A stretch of DNA of 64,000 nt from Cryobacterium breve (GTDB taxonomy: Bacteria; Actinomycetota; Actinomycetes; Actinomycetales; Microbacteriaceae): contig NZ_SOGJ01000021.1 of NCBI RefSeq assembly GCF_004402375.1, forward strand, positions 754 to 64,753, given 5' to 3'. Below, in pieces: positions 1 to 9,769 of this stretch (positions are counted from its first letter, which is position 1; every line of letters begins with the position of its first letter). Position numbers and translations under genes: made by a program. The notes beneath the pieces are model-generated. The model made no database searches. It worked only from the letters and a program-made list of their open reading frames with translations, and was not told where the DNA came from.

Positions 1-401
1 TTGCCGGGTTCGAGGTCTTTGTAGTGCTCGAAGAAGTGCTCGATTTCCTTGCGGGTGTACTCCGGGATGTCGGTGACGTCCTGAATGTACTCCCAGCGCG
101 GGTCGCCGGCGGGAACGGCGATGACCTTGGCGTCTGAGCCGCCGTCATCCGTCATGTTGAACACGCCGACCGGGCGAACCGACAGGCCGACCCCGGGAAA
201 CAGGGGGAATTCGATCAGGACGAGAACGTCGACGGGATCGCCGTCGAGTCCGAGGGTGTTCTCGAAGAATCCGTAGTCGGTCGGGTACACGAAGCTCGTG
301 TAGAGCACCCGGTCCAGGTACACCCGCCCGGTCTCGTGATCGACTTCGTACTTGTTGCGGCTCCCGCGAGGGATTTCAATTACTGCGTCGTATGCGGCCA
401 T
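1..401 (-). CDS. ppa: Inorganic pyrophosphatase, 3' end missing
   Basis: Hydrolyses pyrophosphate to two phosphates in the cytoplasm, pulling biosynthetic reactions forward. The reverse strand starts with ATG at 401, preceded by an AGGGAGAG ribosome site, and encodes [20 protein letters not shown], the usual start of family I soluble pyrophosphatases. The signature around [10 protein letters not shown] (roughly residues 53-62) supplies the metal-binding aspartates, and [12 protein letters not shown] follows as in the family. About 133 residues are visible; the family is about 160-175, so the last 30-40 residues lie beyond base 1. It is divergent from tilS, with only 45 bp between them. Confidence 0.95.
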   Translation of the reverse strand, partial: MAAYDAVIEIPRGSRNKYEVDHETGRVYLDRVLYTSFVYPTDYGFFENTLGLDGDPVDVLVLIEFPLFPGVGLSVRPVGVFNMTDDGGSDAKVIAVPAGDPRWEYIQDVTDIPEYTRKEIEHFFEHYKDLEPG

Positions 402-416
402 GGCCTGGTCTCTCCC

Positions 417-446
417 TTGTTCACAGTCTGCGGATAACGTTACTGG
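417..446 (+). promoter_or_regulatory. Possible promoter giving a leaderless tilS mRNA
   Basis: TAACGT at 435-440 fits a -10 box and ends 6 bases before the tilS ATG at 447, so transcription would begin at or near the start codon. There is no Shine-Dalgarno sequence before the ATG. No good -35 box is visible at the right spacing. Leaderless mRNAs are common in Actinobacteria, but this call is only inference. Confidence 0.3.
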
Positions 447-1541
447 ATGGAGTCCCCACGCCGCCCGAGGCTAACCCCGGCCATTGCCGATGTGCGACGG
501 CACGTGCGTGCCCTGCTGCCCGGCACCGGCCCGCCCGGGCAGAGCGTTCCCCCGGGCGGGCTGGTGTTGGTCGGTCTCAGCGGGGGAGCGGACTCGCTCG
601 CCCTGGCCGCCGCCACGGCCTTCGAGGCTCCGCGCGCCGGCCTGCGCGCCGGGGCGGTCATCGTCGACCACGCGCTGCAGTCCGGCTCGGCGCAGGTCGC
701 GGCCGAGGCGGCGCGGAAGGCCGCTGAACTCGGCCTCGACCCGGTGCTGGTGGTACGGGTCACGGTCGAGCACGGCACGGATGCCGGCGGCCCGGAGGCC
801 TCCGCCCGCACCGCCCGCTACGCCGCCTTCGACCGGGCGCTGCACGACACCGGTGCGAGCCACATCCTGCTCGGGCACACCCTCGACGACCAGGCGGAGA
901 CCGTGCTGCTCGGCCTCGCCCGGGGGTCGGGGCCAGCGAGCCTGCAGGGCATGAAACCGGTGGGCGGGCCGATCCTGCGACCACTGCTGGGCATCCGTCG
1001 CGCCCAGACCCGTCAGTTCTGCGTGGACGCCGGCCTGCGCCCGTGGCAGGACCCGCACAACGAAGACCCGGGCTTCAAACGGGTGCGGGTGCGCCAGACG
1101 GTGCTGCCGGTGCTCGAACGGGAGCTCGGTCCCGGGGTGGCCGACGCGCTCGTGCGCACGGCCATGCAGCTGCGCGAGGATTCGAGCGCCCTCGACGACC
1201 TGGCCCGAGGCTTGAGTGATCACCTCAGCGAGCAGCTCAGCGCCCAGCATGACGAACCCGCAGTCCCCGGGATCCGCCTGGAGGTGCGTGAGCTGGCACC
1301 GAACCCGGCCGCGGTACGGCAGCGGATCGTGCGGTTCGCGGTCGAGCGCGAGTTCGGTGTGTCCCTGGAGCGGGTGCACACGCTCGCCGTGCTGGGGCTG
1401 GTCACCGACTGGCACGGGCAGAAGCCGCTGGATCTGCCAGGCGTTAGAGTTGTACGGCAGGACGGCTGGTTGATTTTCACCGCGCCTGGACCCGCTCCGA
1501 GCAAAGGACCCTCCCGCTCCCATGGAACCCCGCGACATTGA
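447..1541 (+). CDS. tilS: tRNA(Ile)-lysidine synthase
   Basis: Uses ATP and lysine to turn C34 of the CAU anticodon of tRNA-Ile into lysidine, so that it reads AUA. The PP-loop ATP-pyrophosphatase motif SGGADS is at residues 45-50, followed by IVDHALQ and the [15 protein letters not shown] helix typical of TilS. The protein is 364 residues, the short actinobacterial form with a reduced C-terminal domain. It opens the tilS-hpt-ftsH cluster, and its last 20 bases overlap hpt in another frame. The ATG at 447 is chosen because it is the first in-frame start and has a possible -10 box just upstream; a Shine-Dalgarno site is absent. Confidence 0.93.
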   Translation: MESPRRPRLTPAIADVRRHVRALLPGTGPPGQSVPPGGLVLVGLSGGADSLALAAATAFEAPRAGLRAGAVIVDHALQSGSAQVAAEAARKAAELGLDPVLVVRVTVEHGTDAGGPEASARTARYAAFDRALHDTGASHILLGHTLDDQAETVLLGLARGSGPASLQGMKPVGGPILRPLLGIRRAQTRQFCVDAGLRPWQDPHNEDPGFKRVRVRQTVLPVLERELGPGVADALVRTAMQLREDSSALDDLARGLSDHLSEQLSAQHDEPAVPGIRLEVRELAPNPAAVRQRIVRFAVEREFGVSLERVHTLAVLGLVTDWHGQKPLDLPGVRVVRQDGWLIFTAPGPAPSKGPSRSHGTPRH

Positions 1542-2073
1542 AGGCGACCTCACCGAGATTCTGATCGAGGAGGAGCAGATCCGCACCCGGCTCGCCGAGC
1601 TCTGCCGCCTGATCGAGGCAGACTATGCCGGCAAGGATCTGCTCCTGGTGGGCGTGCTCAAGGGCGCGGTCATGGTCATGGCCGACCTGGCCCGCGAGCT
1701 CGTGCACCCGATCACGATGGACTGGATGGCGGTGAGCTCCTACGGCTCCGGCACGCAGTCCAGCGGCGTCGTGCGCATCCTCAAGGACCTGGACACCGAC
1801 CTGCACGGGCGAAACGTGCTCATCGTCGAGGACATCATCGATTCCGGGCTGACTCTCTCCTGGCTGCTCTCGAACCTGAAGTCGCGCGGGCCGGAATCCG
1901 TTGAGATCTGCGCCCTGTTGCGCAAGCCGGATGCCGCCCGCGTCGACATCGACGTGAAGTACCTTGGTTTCGACATCCCGAACCAGTTCGTCGTCGGCTA
2001 CGGCCTCGACTTCGACGAGCGCTACCGCAACCTTCGCTCGGTCGGCGTGCTCGCCCCGCACATCTACAGCTGA
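1522..2073 (+). CDS. hpt: Hypoxanthine phosphoribosyltransferase
   Basis: Purine salvage enzyme that joins hypoxanthine or guanine to PRPP to give IMP or GMP. The PRPP-binding loop [13 protein letters not shown] is at about residues 100-112, and [10 protein letters not shown] at 41-50 is the other conserved strand. At 183 residues it is the normal length. It starts inside the end of tilS (20-base overlap), an arrangement that suggests translational coupling; the tilS-hpt-ftsH order is widely conserved in Actinobacteria and Firmicutes. Residues 70-80 ([11 protein letters not shown]) form the flexible catalytic loop. Confidence 0.95.
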   Translation: MEPRDIEGDLTEILIEEEQIRTRLAELCRLIEADYAGKDLLLVGVLKGAVMVMADLARELVHPITMDWMAVSSYGSGTQSSGVVRILKDLDTDLHGRNVLIVEDIIDSGLTLSWLLSNLKSRGPESVEICALLRKPDAARVDIDVKYLGFDIPNQFVVGYGLDFDERYRNLRSVGVLAPHIYS

Positions 2074-2139
2074 CCCGCGTAGCGCTTTGGGCGAACACAC
2101 GGTCTTCCTGCAGCGGCGTCACGATAGCCTGTCACCACG

Positions 2140-4149
2140 ATGAAGGTCAAGAAACTACTGCGCGGGCCGCTCCTCTACATTCTGCTGGCGATTGTTGCCG
2201 TGTGGGTAGGGTCGAGCCTCATAACCATGTCGGGATTCAAAGAGATTCCCACCCAACAGGGACTCGAGTTCCTCAAGGACGGCAGGGTCTCCGAGGCCAA
2301 GATCGTCGACGGCGAGCAACGCGTCGACCTCACGCTGCTCAAAGCGGATGAGGAACTCGGCAAGCAGGTGCAGTTCTTCTATGTGGCCCCGCGTGGCGAA
2401 GAGGTCATCACGGCCGTCACCAACGCGAGCCCGAAGGACGGCTTCACCGACGAGGTGCCGCAGTCGAGCTGGTTCCTGTCGCTCCTCGGCATCCTGCTGC
2501 CTCTGCTTCTGATCGGTGCGTTCTTCTGGTTCATGCTGGCCGGCATGCAGGGCGGCGGCAACAAGGTCATGCAGTTCGGAAAGTCCAAGGCCAAGCTCGT
2601 TTCGAAGGAGAGCCCGCAGGTGACCTTCGCGGATGTCGCGGGCTCCGATGAGGCGATCGAGGAGCTTGAGGAGATCAAGGACTTCCTCAAGGAGCCGGCT
2701 AAGTTCCAGGCCGTCGGTGCGCGCATCCCGAAGGGCGTGCTGCTGTACGGCCCTCCTGGAACCGGCAAGACCCTCCTTGCCCGGGCCGTGGCCGGTGAAG
2801 CCAACGTTCCCTTCTACGCCATCTCCGGGTCTGACTTCGTTGAGATGTTCGTGGGTGTGGGCGCAAGTCGCGTGCGCGATCTGTTCCAGCAGGCCAAGGA
2901 GAACGCTCCGGCCATCATCTTCATCGATGAGATCGACGCCGTCGGCCGCCACCGCGGCGCCGGCATGGGCGGCGGGCACGATGAACGCGAGCAGACCCTC
3001 AACCAGCTTCTGGTCGAAATGGACGGCTTCGACGTCAAAGCGAACGTCATCCTGATCGCGGCCACCAACCGGCCCGACATCCTCGACCCCGCGCTGCTCC
3101 GCCCCGGGCGCTTCGACCGGCAGATCGGCGTGGATGCTCCCGACATGCTCGGCCGTAAGCGCATCCTCGAGGTGCACTCCAAGGGCAAGCCCATGGCCGC
3201 CGGCGTCGATCTCGAGGTCCTGGCGCGCAAGACGCCGGGCTTCACCGGCGCCGACCTGGCGAACGTGCTGAACGAGGCCGCCCTGCTCACCGCACGCTCC
3301 AACGCGCAACTGATCGACAACCGCGCGCTCGACGAGGCCGTCGACCGTGTGATGGCGGGGCCGCAGCGCCGCAGCCGCGTGATGCGCGACAAGGAGAAGC
3401 TCATCACCGCCTACCACGAGGGCGGCCACGCGCTCGTGGCGACCGCGATGCGCAACACCGACCCGGTGACCAAGATCACGATCCTTCCGCGTGGCCGTGC
3501 CCTCGGGTACACGATGGTCATGCCCGTCGAGGACCGATACTCAGTCACCCGCAACGAGCTTCTCGACCAGCTCGCCTACGCCATGGGCGGGCGGGTGGCC
3601 GAGGAGATCATCTTCCACGACCCCACCACCGGCGCGTCGAACGACATCGAGAAGGCCACGTCGACCGCTCGCAAGATGGTCACCGAATTCGGCATGAGCT
3701 CTGCCGTCGGCCCACTCAAGCTCGGCCAGGGTTCCGGCGAGGTTTTCCTCGGCCGGGACATGGGTCACCAGCGTGACTACTCCGAGCGGGTCGCTGAGAG
3801 TGTCGACGCCGAGGTGCGCCAGCTGCTCGAAGACGCTCACGACGAGGCTTATCAGGTGCTGAACGCGAACCGTGGTGTCCTCGACGAACTCGCCGCTGCG
3901 CTCCTGGAGCACGAGACGCTTGACCAGCACGCGCTGGCCGAACTGTTCACGGACGTCGTTCAGCTGCCCCCGCGGCCGCAGTGGCTGTCCAGTGAGAAGC
4001 GCCCGGTCTCTGACCTTCCGCCCATCGAGATGCCGGCTCCCAAGCCGTCGGTCGAGAGCGGAGTGGTCGACGGCGACTCCGCCGGTGAGGCCGCTGCGAG
4101 CACGCCGACCCGCGCGCCGGCGCGCGCTCCTCGTCCCGCCACGGCGTAG
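2140..4149 (+). CDS. ftsH: ATP-dependent zinc metalloprotease FtsH
   Basis: Membrane-anchored AAA+ protease that extracts and degrades misfolded membrane proteins and short-lived regulators. It has a transmembrane helix at about 11-28, an extracytoplasmic segment, and a second helix at about 112-135. An AAA+ domain follows with Walker A GPPGTGKT (204-211), Walker [12 protein letters not shown] and the second region of homology [19 protein letters not shown]. The zinc-protease motif HEGGH is at 426-430. The 669-residue length fits. The C-terminal tail after about residue 615 is low-complexity and rich in Pro, Ala and Arg, as is common in actinobacterial FtsH. It is followed after 13 bp by folE. 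Confidence 0.97.
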   Translation: MKVKKLLRGPLLYILLAIVAVWVGSSLITMSGFKEIPTQQGLEFLKDGRVSEAKIVDGEQRVDLTLLKADEELGKQVQFFYVAPRGEEVITAVTNASPKDGFTDEVPQSSWFLSLLGILLPLLLIGAFFWFMLAGMQGGGNKVMQFGKSKAKLVSKESPQVTFADVAGSDEAIEELEEIKDFLKEPAKFQAVGARIPKGVLLYGPPGTGKTLLARAVAGEANVPFYAISGSDFVEMFVGVGASRVRDLFQQAKENAPAIIFIDEIDAVGRHRGAGMGGGHDEREQTLNQLLVEMDGFDVKANVILIAATNRPDILDPALLRPGRFDRQIGVDAPDMLGRKRILEVHSKGKPMAAGVDLEVLARKTPGFTGADLANVLNEAALLTARSNAQLIDNRALDEAVDRVMAGPQRRSRVMRDKEKLITAYHEGGHALVATAMRNTDPVTKITILPRGRALGYTMVMPVEDRYSVTRNELLDQLAYAMGGRVAEEIIFHDPTTGASNDIEKATSTARKMVTEFGMSSAVGPLKLGQGSGEVFLGRDMGHQRDYSERVAESVDAEVRQLLEDAHDEAYQVLNANRGVLDELAAALLEHETLDQHALAELFTDVVQLPPRPQWLSSEKRPVSDLPPIEMPAPKPSVESGVVDGDSAGEAAASTPTRAPARAPRPATA

Positions 4150-4162
4150 GACGGGGCGCGGG

Positions 4163-4732
4163 GTGGCAGTAGACAGAGCGCGGATCGAAGCCGCGGTCGC
4201 TGAGATCATCGCCGCGATCGGTGAGGATTCCACCCGGCCGGGCCTCGAGGCCACCCCTCGCCGGGTGGCCGAGGCCTACTCCGAATTCTTCGCCGGGGTG
4301 CACGTCGACCCGGTTGACCACCTGCGCGACACCATCCCCGTGGGCCCGCACACGGGTGAACTCGTGCTGCTTCGCGACGTCGCCTTCCGGTCCGTCTGCG
4401 AACACCACCTGCTGCCCTTCCTCGGGGTCGCCCACTTGGCCTACGTGCCGCGCCAGCGGGTGGTGGGTCTCGGTAAGCTGCCGGCCGTCGTCGACACCGT
4501 CGCCGCGCGTCCGCAGCTGCAGGAACGACTGACCGAGGAGATCGCCGAGGCGTTGCAGACCGGTCTTGAACCCCTTGGGGTTCTCGTTGTGCTCGATGCC
4601 GTGCACGGCTGCGTGACGGCCCGCGGGCCGCGCCAGACCGGCAGCTCCACGGTTACCATGGCCAGCCGCGGCACGCTCTCGGAGCCCCTCCTGCGCGCCG
4701 AGATCATGGCCCTGATCGGCTCCGGGCGGTGA
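4163..4732 (+). CDS. folE: GTP cyclohydrolase I
   Basis: Converts GTP to 7,8-dihydroneopterin triphosphate and formate, the first step of folate synthesis and the source of any pterin in the cell. The 189-residue protein has zinc ligands in CEHH (79-82) and HGC (148-150), plus the motif LLPFLGVAHLAYVP. I chose the GTG at 4163 because it gives the family length and places IEAAVAEIIAAIGED at the N terminus as in orthologues; ACGGGGCG lies just upstream. It ends in a GTGA overlap with folP. The PTPS-fold protein at 34.9 kb would have to draw on this enzyme, as no other GTP cyclohydrolase is in the window. Confidence 0.96.
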   Translation: MAVDRARIEAAVAEIIAAIGEDSTRPGLEATPRRVAEAYSEFFAGVHVDPVDHLRDTIPVGPHTGELVLLRDVAFRSVCEHHLLPFLGVAHLAYVPRQRVVGLGKLPAVVDTVAARPQLQERLTEEIAEALQTGLEPLGVLVVLDAVHGCVTARGPRQTGSSTVTMASRGTLSEPLLRAEIMALIGSGR

Positions 4733-5547
4733 CCCGGCCGCAGACCCTGATCATGGGGGTGCTCAACGTCACCCCGGATTCCTTCAGCGACGGCGGCAAG
4801 TGGGCGTCCACGGATGCTGCCATCAGCCACGCCTTCGACCTGCGGTCCCAGGGTGCCGACCTGATCGACGTGGGCGGTGAGTCCACGCGCCCGGGCGCGG
4901 GCCGGGTTACGCCCGCCGAGGAGCAATCCCGTGTGATCCCGGTGATCACCGAGCTGACCCGTCAGGGTTTCTCGATCAGCGTCGACACCCTCAACTCGAG
5001 CACAGCGGCCGCGGCCGCCGCCGCGGGGGCCCGCATCATCAACGATGTCTCCGGTGGCCTGGCGGACCCGCTGATGGCATCTGTCGCCGCCCGTAGCGGG
5101 CTGACCTACGTGGCCATGCACTGGCGCGCCCACGCGAAGGAGATGGACGACCTCGCCGTCTACGGCGATGTCGTAGCCGAGGTGCGGGCCGAGCTGTCTG
5201 CGCGGGTCGACGCGCTCACGGCGGCCGGGCTGCCGCGCGAGAAAATCGTGCTCGACCCCGGGCTTGGATTCTCCAAGCTGCCCGAGCACAACTGGAGGCT
5301 GCTGGCGCAGCTGGACGTCTTCGCCGGCCTTGGGCTGCCGGTTATGGTGGGGGCCTCCCGCAAACGGTTCCTCGCCGCGGCGTTGCCGGCCGACGCGCAG
5401 GTCGCGGACCGTGACCTGCCCAGCGCTGTGGTCAGCGTGCTCGCCGCGCAGGCCGGGGCCTGGGCGGTACGCGTGCACGACGTCGCGGCCACGCGGACGG
5501 CCCTCAACGTGCTCGCACTCGCGGACTCCACCAGAATGGGACCATGA
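4729..5547 (+). CDS. folP: Dihydropteroate synthase
   Basis: Condenses 6-hydroxymethyl-7,8-dihydropterin diphosphate with p-aminobenzoate to dihydropteroate; the sulfonamide target. Signature 1, NVTPDSFSDGG, is at residues 13-23, and signature 2, DLIDVGGESTRPGA, follows near residue 45. The end of the barrel carries VMVGASRKRFLA. At 272 residues the length is normal. It starts with GTG in the GTGA overlap with folE and ends in ATGA with folB, so the folE-folP-folB-folK genes are almost certainly one translationally coupled operon. Confidence 0.96.
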   Translation: MTRPQTLIMGVLNVTPDSFSDGGKWASTDAAISHAFDLRSQGADLIDVGGESTRPGAGRVTPAEEQSRVIPVITELTRQGFSISVDTLNSSTAAAAAAAGARIINDVSGGLADPLMASVAARSGLTYVAMHWRAHAKEMDDLAVYGDVVAEVRAELSARVDALTAAGLPREKIVLDPGLGFSKLPEHNWRLLAQLDVFAGLGLPVMVGASRKRFLAAALPADAQVADRDLPSAVVSVLAAQAGAWAVRVHDVAATRTALNVLALADSTRMGP

Positions 5548-5909
5548 GAAGCGACTCCATCACGCTCACCGGCCTGCGCGTCAACGCCCATCACGGCGTC
5601 TACGACTTCGAGCGTGAGAACGGGCAGGACTTCGTGATCGATGTCACCGTCTGGCTCGATCTGCAGCGCGCCGCCGCAAGCGACGACGTGGCCCAGACCA
5701 TTCACTATGGCGAGCTCGCCATCGAGGTGACAGATGCCGCCAGGCACGACCCGGTTGACCTGATCGAAACCGTCGCCGAGCGCATCGCCGCCGTGGTGCT
5801 GGCGCACGAGGCAGCCGAGAAGGTGCAGGTGACGGTGCACAAGCCGCAGGCGCCGATCTCCGTTCCGTTCACGGATGTCGCGGTGCAAATTGTGCGGACG
5901 CGCGCATGA
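5544..5909 (+). CDS. folB: Dihydroneopterin aldolase
   Basis: Cleaves 7,8-dihydroneopterin to 6-hydroxymethyl-7,8-dihydropterin and glycolaldehyde. The 121-residue protein shows the family pattern: ITLTGLRVNAHHGVYDFE at the N terminus, QDFVIDVTVWLDL, then IHYGELA and the C-terminal KVQVTVHKPQAPI, which includes the catalytic lysine strand. It overlaps folP and folK by four bases at each end. An epimerase side activity is known in the family but cannot be judged here. Confidence 0.95.
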   Translation: MRSDSITLTGLRVNAHHGVYDFERENGQDFVIDVTVWLDLQRAAASDDVAQTIHYGELAIEVTDAARHDPVDLIETVAERIAAVVLAHEAAEKVQVTVHKPQAPISVPFTDVAVQIVRTRA

Positions 5910-6436
5910 CCGCCCTGACCCCACTGCCGGCGGTGCTCGCCCTCGGCAGTAACCTCGGTGATCGTCTGGACACCCTCACTGCGGCGATCACCGCGCTGCA
6001 GCAGGTGCCAGGGCTCGACCTCACGGGCGTCTCCCCGGTCTACGAGTCCGCCGCGGTGAAGGTCGGCGGCGTCGACGACGACGCGCCCCGCTACCTGAAC
6101 CTGGTGGTGGGCATCCGTTACACCGGCGACCCGCACACCCTGCTCGATGCGGTGAACGCCATCGAGAACGAGCACGGCCGGGTGCGCGTCGAACGTTGGG
6201 GCGACCGTACGCTCGACATCGACATTGTGGTGTTCGGTGAGCTCGAACTGCACGATGCCTGCCTCGACGTGCCGCATCCGAGAGCCTTCGAGCGAGACTT
6301 CGTACTCGCGCCGTGGCTGGACATCGACCCGGAGGCCGTGCTGCCGGGCCGGGGCCCCGTCCGTGCGCTGCTCGCTGCGATCGACAGCACAGTGCGGCCC
6401 CACCGGGTGGCGCCGACCCTGGGCGGCAACCGGTGA
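5906..6436 (+). CDS. folK: 2-amino-4-hydroxy-6-hydroxymethyldihydropteridine diphosphokinase
   Basis: Transfers pyrophosphate from ATP to 6-hydroxymethyl-7,8-dihydropterin, giving the substrate for FolP. LALGSNLGDR at about residues 11-20 is the N-terminal signature. The magnesium-binding and signature segment VERWGDRTLDIDIVVFGE is intact, and the later VPHPRAFERDFVLAPWLDI is also typical. The length, 176 residues, is normal. The start ATG overlaps the folB stop (ATGA), and the stop overlaps the GTG of the next gene. Confidence 0.95.
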   Translation: MTALTPLPAVLALGSNLGDRLDTLTAAITALQQVPGLDLTGVSPVYESAAVKVGGVDDDAPRYLNLVVGIRYTGDPHTLLDAVNAIENEHGRVRVERWGDRTLDIDIVVFGELELHDACLDVPHPRAFERDFVLAPWLDIDPEAVLPGRGPVRALLAAIDSTVRPHRVAPTLGGNR

Positions 6437-6903
6437 GACGCACCCAGCCGACCGCCCTGATCGCGCTCGGCCTGCTCGGCCTGGTCATCGGATTCCTGCT
6501 CGAGGTGACCGCCGTGGCCGGCGGCTCGGCGATGATCCTGCCCCCGGTCACCCTGCCGATCGCCCTGGTCGCCATCGGTGTCGGCGTGCTGCTCGTGGCC
6601 CGTCCGATCCGGCAGGCCACCCGTGGCACGGGGCGGAGACACGTCAACCCGTTCTTAGCCATGCGGGTGGCACTGCTCGCGAAGGCCTCGGCCCTCAGCG
6701 GCGCGCTGGTTCTGGGCTGCGGACTCGGGATCGTGCTCTACATCCTGACCCGCTCGGTCGCACCGGCGGTAACATCGTTATGGCCTGCAATCGGGACGGC
6801 GGCGGGTGCCGCGATCCTGCTGACATTGGGGCTGGTGGCCGAGCATTTCTGCACACTGCCCCCGGATGACGACGATGAAGAGCAGGGAGAAGTGCGTGCC
6901 TGA
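6433..6903 (+). CDS. DUF3180-family membrane protein
   Basis: Small integral membrane protein of unknown function, 156 residues from the GTG at 6433 that overlaps the folK stop (GTGA). Four hydrophobic helices are visible: about 7-29, 36-56, 80-104 and 115-134. The C terminus is acidic (PPDDDDEEQ). The family (DUF3180, recalled from memory) sits directly after folK in many Actinobacteria, which argues for a conserved but undefined role near folate or envelope functions. Translation continues into the next gene through an 8-base overlap. Confidence 0.8.
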   Translation: MRRTQPTALIALGLLGLVIGFLLEVTAVAGGSAMILPPVTLPIALVAIGVGVLLVARPIRQATRGTGRRHVNPFLAMRVALLAKASALSGALVLGCGLGIVLYILTRSVAPAVTSLWPAIGTAAGAAILLTLGLVAEHFCTLPPDDDDEEQGEVRA

Positions 6904-7393
6904 CCCGGCCGAGCGAATGGACCTTTCCGACGTGGGCGAATGGAAGCGCGTCTCGCCGCGGTACGTGGTGGTGGAAACGGCCGGCACGATCGTCTTCGGG
7001 CTGGTGCTCACCGGCGCCGCCACCGCGCTGTGGCTGCTGGCCGACGCGCAGTGGGCTCTCTACGCGATGGTGGCGATCGTCGTGATCACCGCGGCCACGG
7101 TCGCCTTCGAACCCCGCCGGGTGCGGGCCATCGGCTACCAGCTGCGAGAGGACGACCTGATCTTCCGCCGCGGCATCATGTTCACTCGGTTTGTGTCCGT
7201 GCCCTATGGCCGCATGCAGCTGGTCGACATCACGCGCGGCCCGATCGCGCGTTGGCTGGGGCTGGCCGACTTGAAATTCGTGACCGCCGCGGCCTCGTCC
7301 GGTGTGCTCATCCCCGGACTCGCCGAAGCAGACGCGGAGAGCCTGCGCGACCGTCTCGTGGAGCTGGCCGAGAGCCGCCGGGCCGGACTGTGA
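6896..7393 (+). CDS. PH-domain membrane protein (YdbS-like)
   Basis: 165 residues, with two hydrophobic helices at about 25-45 and 47-65 followed by a bacterial PH domain (bPH_2): YQLREDDLIFRRGIMFTRF, then VPYGRMQLVDITRGPIAR and LGLADLKFVTAAAS. I use the GTG at 6896, preceded by AGGGAG and overlapping the previous stop, rather than the ATG at 6866. It pairs with the larger three-domain protein that follows, as YdbS pairs with YdbT in Bacillus. The molecular role is unknown; some family members affect envelope-peptide tolerance. Confidence 0.82.
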   Translation: MPDPAERMDLSDVGEWKRVSPRYVVVETAGTIVFGLVLTGAATALWLLADAQWALYAMVAIVVITAATVAFEPRRVRAIGYQLREDDLIFRRGIMFTRFVSVPYGRMQLVDITRGPIARWLGLADLKFVTAAASSGVLIPGLAEADAESLRDRLVELAESRRAGL

Positions 7394-8973
7394 CCACGCT
7401 CGCCGACGGGGAATGGCACCGGCTGCACCCGGCCAGCCCCCTGTTGCGCGGCGGGATCTTCATCGTCGCGGTGCTCGGCTTCATCATCACCAACCTGCGC
7501 GAGCGGCTGGTCGAGGTGTTCTTCGGGGTGCCGCGCTACGGCGGCGACCCGGTAGACGAGATCCTCGCACGCGGCGCAGTCGGCTGGGCACTGCTCGCGG
7601 TTGTCGTGGTGCTCCTGCTGATCCTCACTGTGTTCTATCTCTCATGGCGTATGCACACCTTCCGGGTCACCGCGGAGGTCGTGGAGGTGCGCAGTGGGAT
7701 GCTATTCCGCAGCAACCGCCGGGCCCGGGTCGACCGCATCCAGGGCGTGAACATCGTGCGCCCGCTCATCCCGCGCCTCTTCGGCGCCGCCAAGCTCGAG
7801 GTCAGCGTTGCCGGCCAGGATGCCAATGTACAGCTGGCCTACCTCGGATCGTCCCTCGCCGACCAGCTTCGCCGCGACATCCTTCGCCTGGCGTCCGGGC
7901 TGCGTCAGCCGCCCCCTGCGGCACGGGACGCAGCACGGGACGCCGCACCGGACGCCGCCCTGTCGCCGCCGCCAGGGTACGGGCTCGCTCCGACCGCCGG
8001 GGCCTCGTACTCAGCGGCGACCGCCGTGGCCGACCGAGCCCGGGACTTCTTCGCCCCCGAGCTGGACCCCGACGCTGCCCCGCCGGAATCGGTGGTGCGC
8101 ATTCCACCCGGCCGGCTGATCGGATCCGTCATTCTCAATGGGTTCACGGTCTTCGTCGTGCTCGCCGGCATCGCTCTGACCGTCAGCGTGGTCGCGGGTG
8201 TCAGCGACTGGCTGCTCGTAGCCTTCATTCCCACCCTGATCGCCAGTGTCAGCTTTTATTTCACCCGCGTCACCAAGTCGCTGCGGTACAGCATCGCAGG
8301 CACGCCCGACGGGGTGCGGGTGGGCTTCGGTCTGCTGACCACGAGCAACGAAACCCTGCCGCCGGGCCGGATCCACGCGATCGGCGTCTCGCAGCCTCTG
8401 CTCTGGCGCCCGTCCGGCTGGTGGCAGGTGCGCATCAATACGGCCGGCCACTCCAGTACGAAGGGCGCCGCCGGCGAGGCCAACACCACTATTCTCCCGG
8501 TGGGTACCCTCGCCGACGTCGCCCGGGTGCTCGAATTGATCCTCCCGGGGTTTGATTCGGAGGAACAACAGGCCCTGATCGAACGGGGCCTTAACTCGAA
8601 GGGCGGCGTCGACGGCTACACGAACGCTCCGCGCCGGGCGGCCTGGCTGCATCCGTTCTCGTGGCGTCGCACCGGCTACACGGTTTCGAACGGCACCGCC
8701 CTGCTCAGACGCGGAGTGATCGCGCGCGAGCTGGTGTTGGTGCCACTGGCCCGCCTGCAGAGTGTCGCCATCTCGCAGGGCCCGCTGACCCGGATGCTGC
8801 ACCTCGCCTCCGCCCGGCTGCACACCGTCGCCGGGCCGGTGACCGCCGATCTGGGTGTGGTGGACGCCGTCGAGGCTCTGGTGCTCTTCGACCGGATCTC
8901 GTCCGGTGCCATCTCGTCGGCCCTGTCGGACACCAGCCACCACTGGAACCAACCCGACGGAGTGGCCGAATGA
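7390..8973 (+). CDS. Multi-PH-domain membrane protein (YdbT-like)
   Basis: 527 residues from the GTG at 7390 (GTGA overlap with the previous stop). Three bPH_2 domains can be read. The first is near RVTAEVVEVRSGMLFRSNRR and RIQGVNIVRPLIPRLFGAAK. The second is near YSIAGTPDGVRVGFGLLTTS. The third is near GYTVSNGTALLRRGVIAREL and LARLQSVAISQGPL. Pairs of membrane helices precede each domain (about 20-40 and 65-85; 240-285). Residues 180-230 are an Ala/Pro-rich linker. With the preceding gene it probably makes a membrane complex. Confidence 0.82.
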   Translation: MTTLADGEWHRLHPASPLLRGGIFIVAVLGFIITNLRERLVEVFFGVPRYGGDPVDEILARGAVGWALLAVVVVLLLILTVFYLSWRMHTFRVTAEVVEVRSGMLFRSNRRARVDRIQGVNIVRPLIPRLFGAAKLEVSVAGQDANVQLAYLGSSLADQLRRDILRLASGLRQPPPAARDAARDAAPDAALSPPPGYGLAPTAGASYSAATAVADRARDFFAPELDPDAAPPESVVRIPPGRLIGSVILNGFTVFVVLAGIALTVSVVAGVSDWLLVAFIPTLIASVSFYFTRVTKSLRYSIAGTPDGVRVGFGLLTTSNETLPPGRIHAIGVSQPLLWRPSGWWQVRINTAGHSSTKGAAGEANTTILPVGTLADVARVLELILPGFDSEEQQALIERGLNSKGGVDGYTNAPRRAAWLHPFSWRRTGYTVSNGTALLRRGVIARELVLVPLARLQSVAISQGPLTRMLHLASARLHTVAGPVTADLGVVDAVEALVLFDRISSGAISSALSDTSHHWNQPDGVAE

Positions 8974-9737
8974 CGCAACGCCCCGGACGTCTCGGAATCG
9001 GCATCATCGGTGCCGGCCGGGTCGGACCCATCCTCGGTGCCGCCCTCGCAGGCGCCGGTCACGCGATCGTGGGGATCTCTGCCATCTCGCAGTCCAGCCG
9101 CGATCGGGCCGAGGCGATTCTGCCTCAGGTGCCCATTCTCACGGTTCCCGAGATCGTCGAACGCAGCGAGCTGGTCATCATCGCCGTGCCCGACGCGCAG
9201 CTCGAGAGCCTCATCAGCGGGCTCGCGGCCACCGGAACCTGGCAGGCCGGGCAGCTCGTGCTGCACACCTCGGCGCGGTACGGCACCGCGGTGCTCGCTC
9301 CCGCGCAGGCCGGCGGCGCGATCCCTCTGGCCATCCATCCGGCCATGAGCTTCACGGGGACCAGCATCGATCTGGCCCGCCTCGCCGATAGCTACTTCGC
9401 GGTGACGGCTCCCACACCGGTTCTGCCGATCGGGCAGGCCCTCGTCGTGGAGATGGGTGGAGAACCCGTGATCGTCGCGGAGGCAGACCGGGCCGGCTAC
9501 GCCGAGGCCATAGAGACCGCCACGGCGTTCTCGACCTCGATAGTGGAGCAGGCCACGGGCCTGCTGGCCGGGATCGGCATCGAGCATCCGGGGGCGGTGA
9601 TCGCGCCGTTGATGCGCTCCGCCATGGAGAATGCGCTGGCCCGCACCAGCCCCGACCGCCTCGACCTCTCGCAGCTCGGCGCGCCGGGGGCGCAGGACGC
9701 CCGCGAGGCGCGAGACCAGGACGATTTCGACGAATGA
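8970..9737 (+). CDS. Rossmann-fold oxidoreductase-like protein (DUF2520 type)
   Basis: 255 residues. The N terminus has a dinucleotide-binding strand GIGIIGAGRVGPILGAALAG (GxGxxG). The C-terminal half is helical, with ISFT-like IHPAMSFTGTSIDLA and a region resembling the dimerisation domain of 6-phosphogluconate/ketopantoate-type dehydrogenases. In Actinobacteria this gene routinely precedes panC, which suggests a link to pantothenate synthesis (for example an alternative ketopantoate reductase), but that role is inference. ATGA overlaps join it to both neighbours. Confidence 0.78.
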   Translation: MTQRPGRLGIGIIGAGRVGPILGAALAGAGHAIVGISAISQSSRDRAEAILPQVPILTVPEIVERSELVIIAVPDAQLESLISGLAATGTWQAGQLVLHTSARYGTAVLAPAQAGGAIPLAIHPAMSFTGTSIDLARLADSYFAVTAPTPVLPIGQALVVEMGGEPVIVAEADRAGYAEAIETATAFSTSIVEQATGLLAGIGIEHPGAVIAPLMRSAMENALARTSPDRLDLSQLGAPGAQDAREARDQDDFDE

Positions 9738-9769
9738 CACAACCGCAACACACCGGAGGACGAGTGAAC

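Noticed and set aside
440-1586. Long reverse-strand open frames opposite tilS and hpt (123 and 371 codons)
   Set aside because: They are shadows of GC-rich codons in tilS; translations are His/Gln/Arg-rich with no motif, and tilS has clear catalytic motifs.
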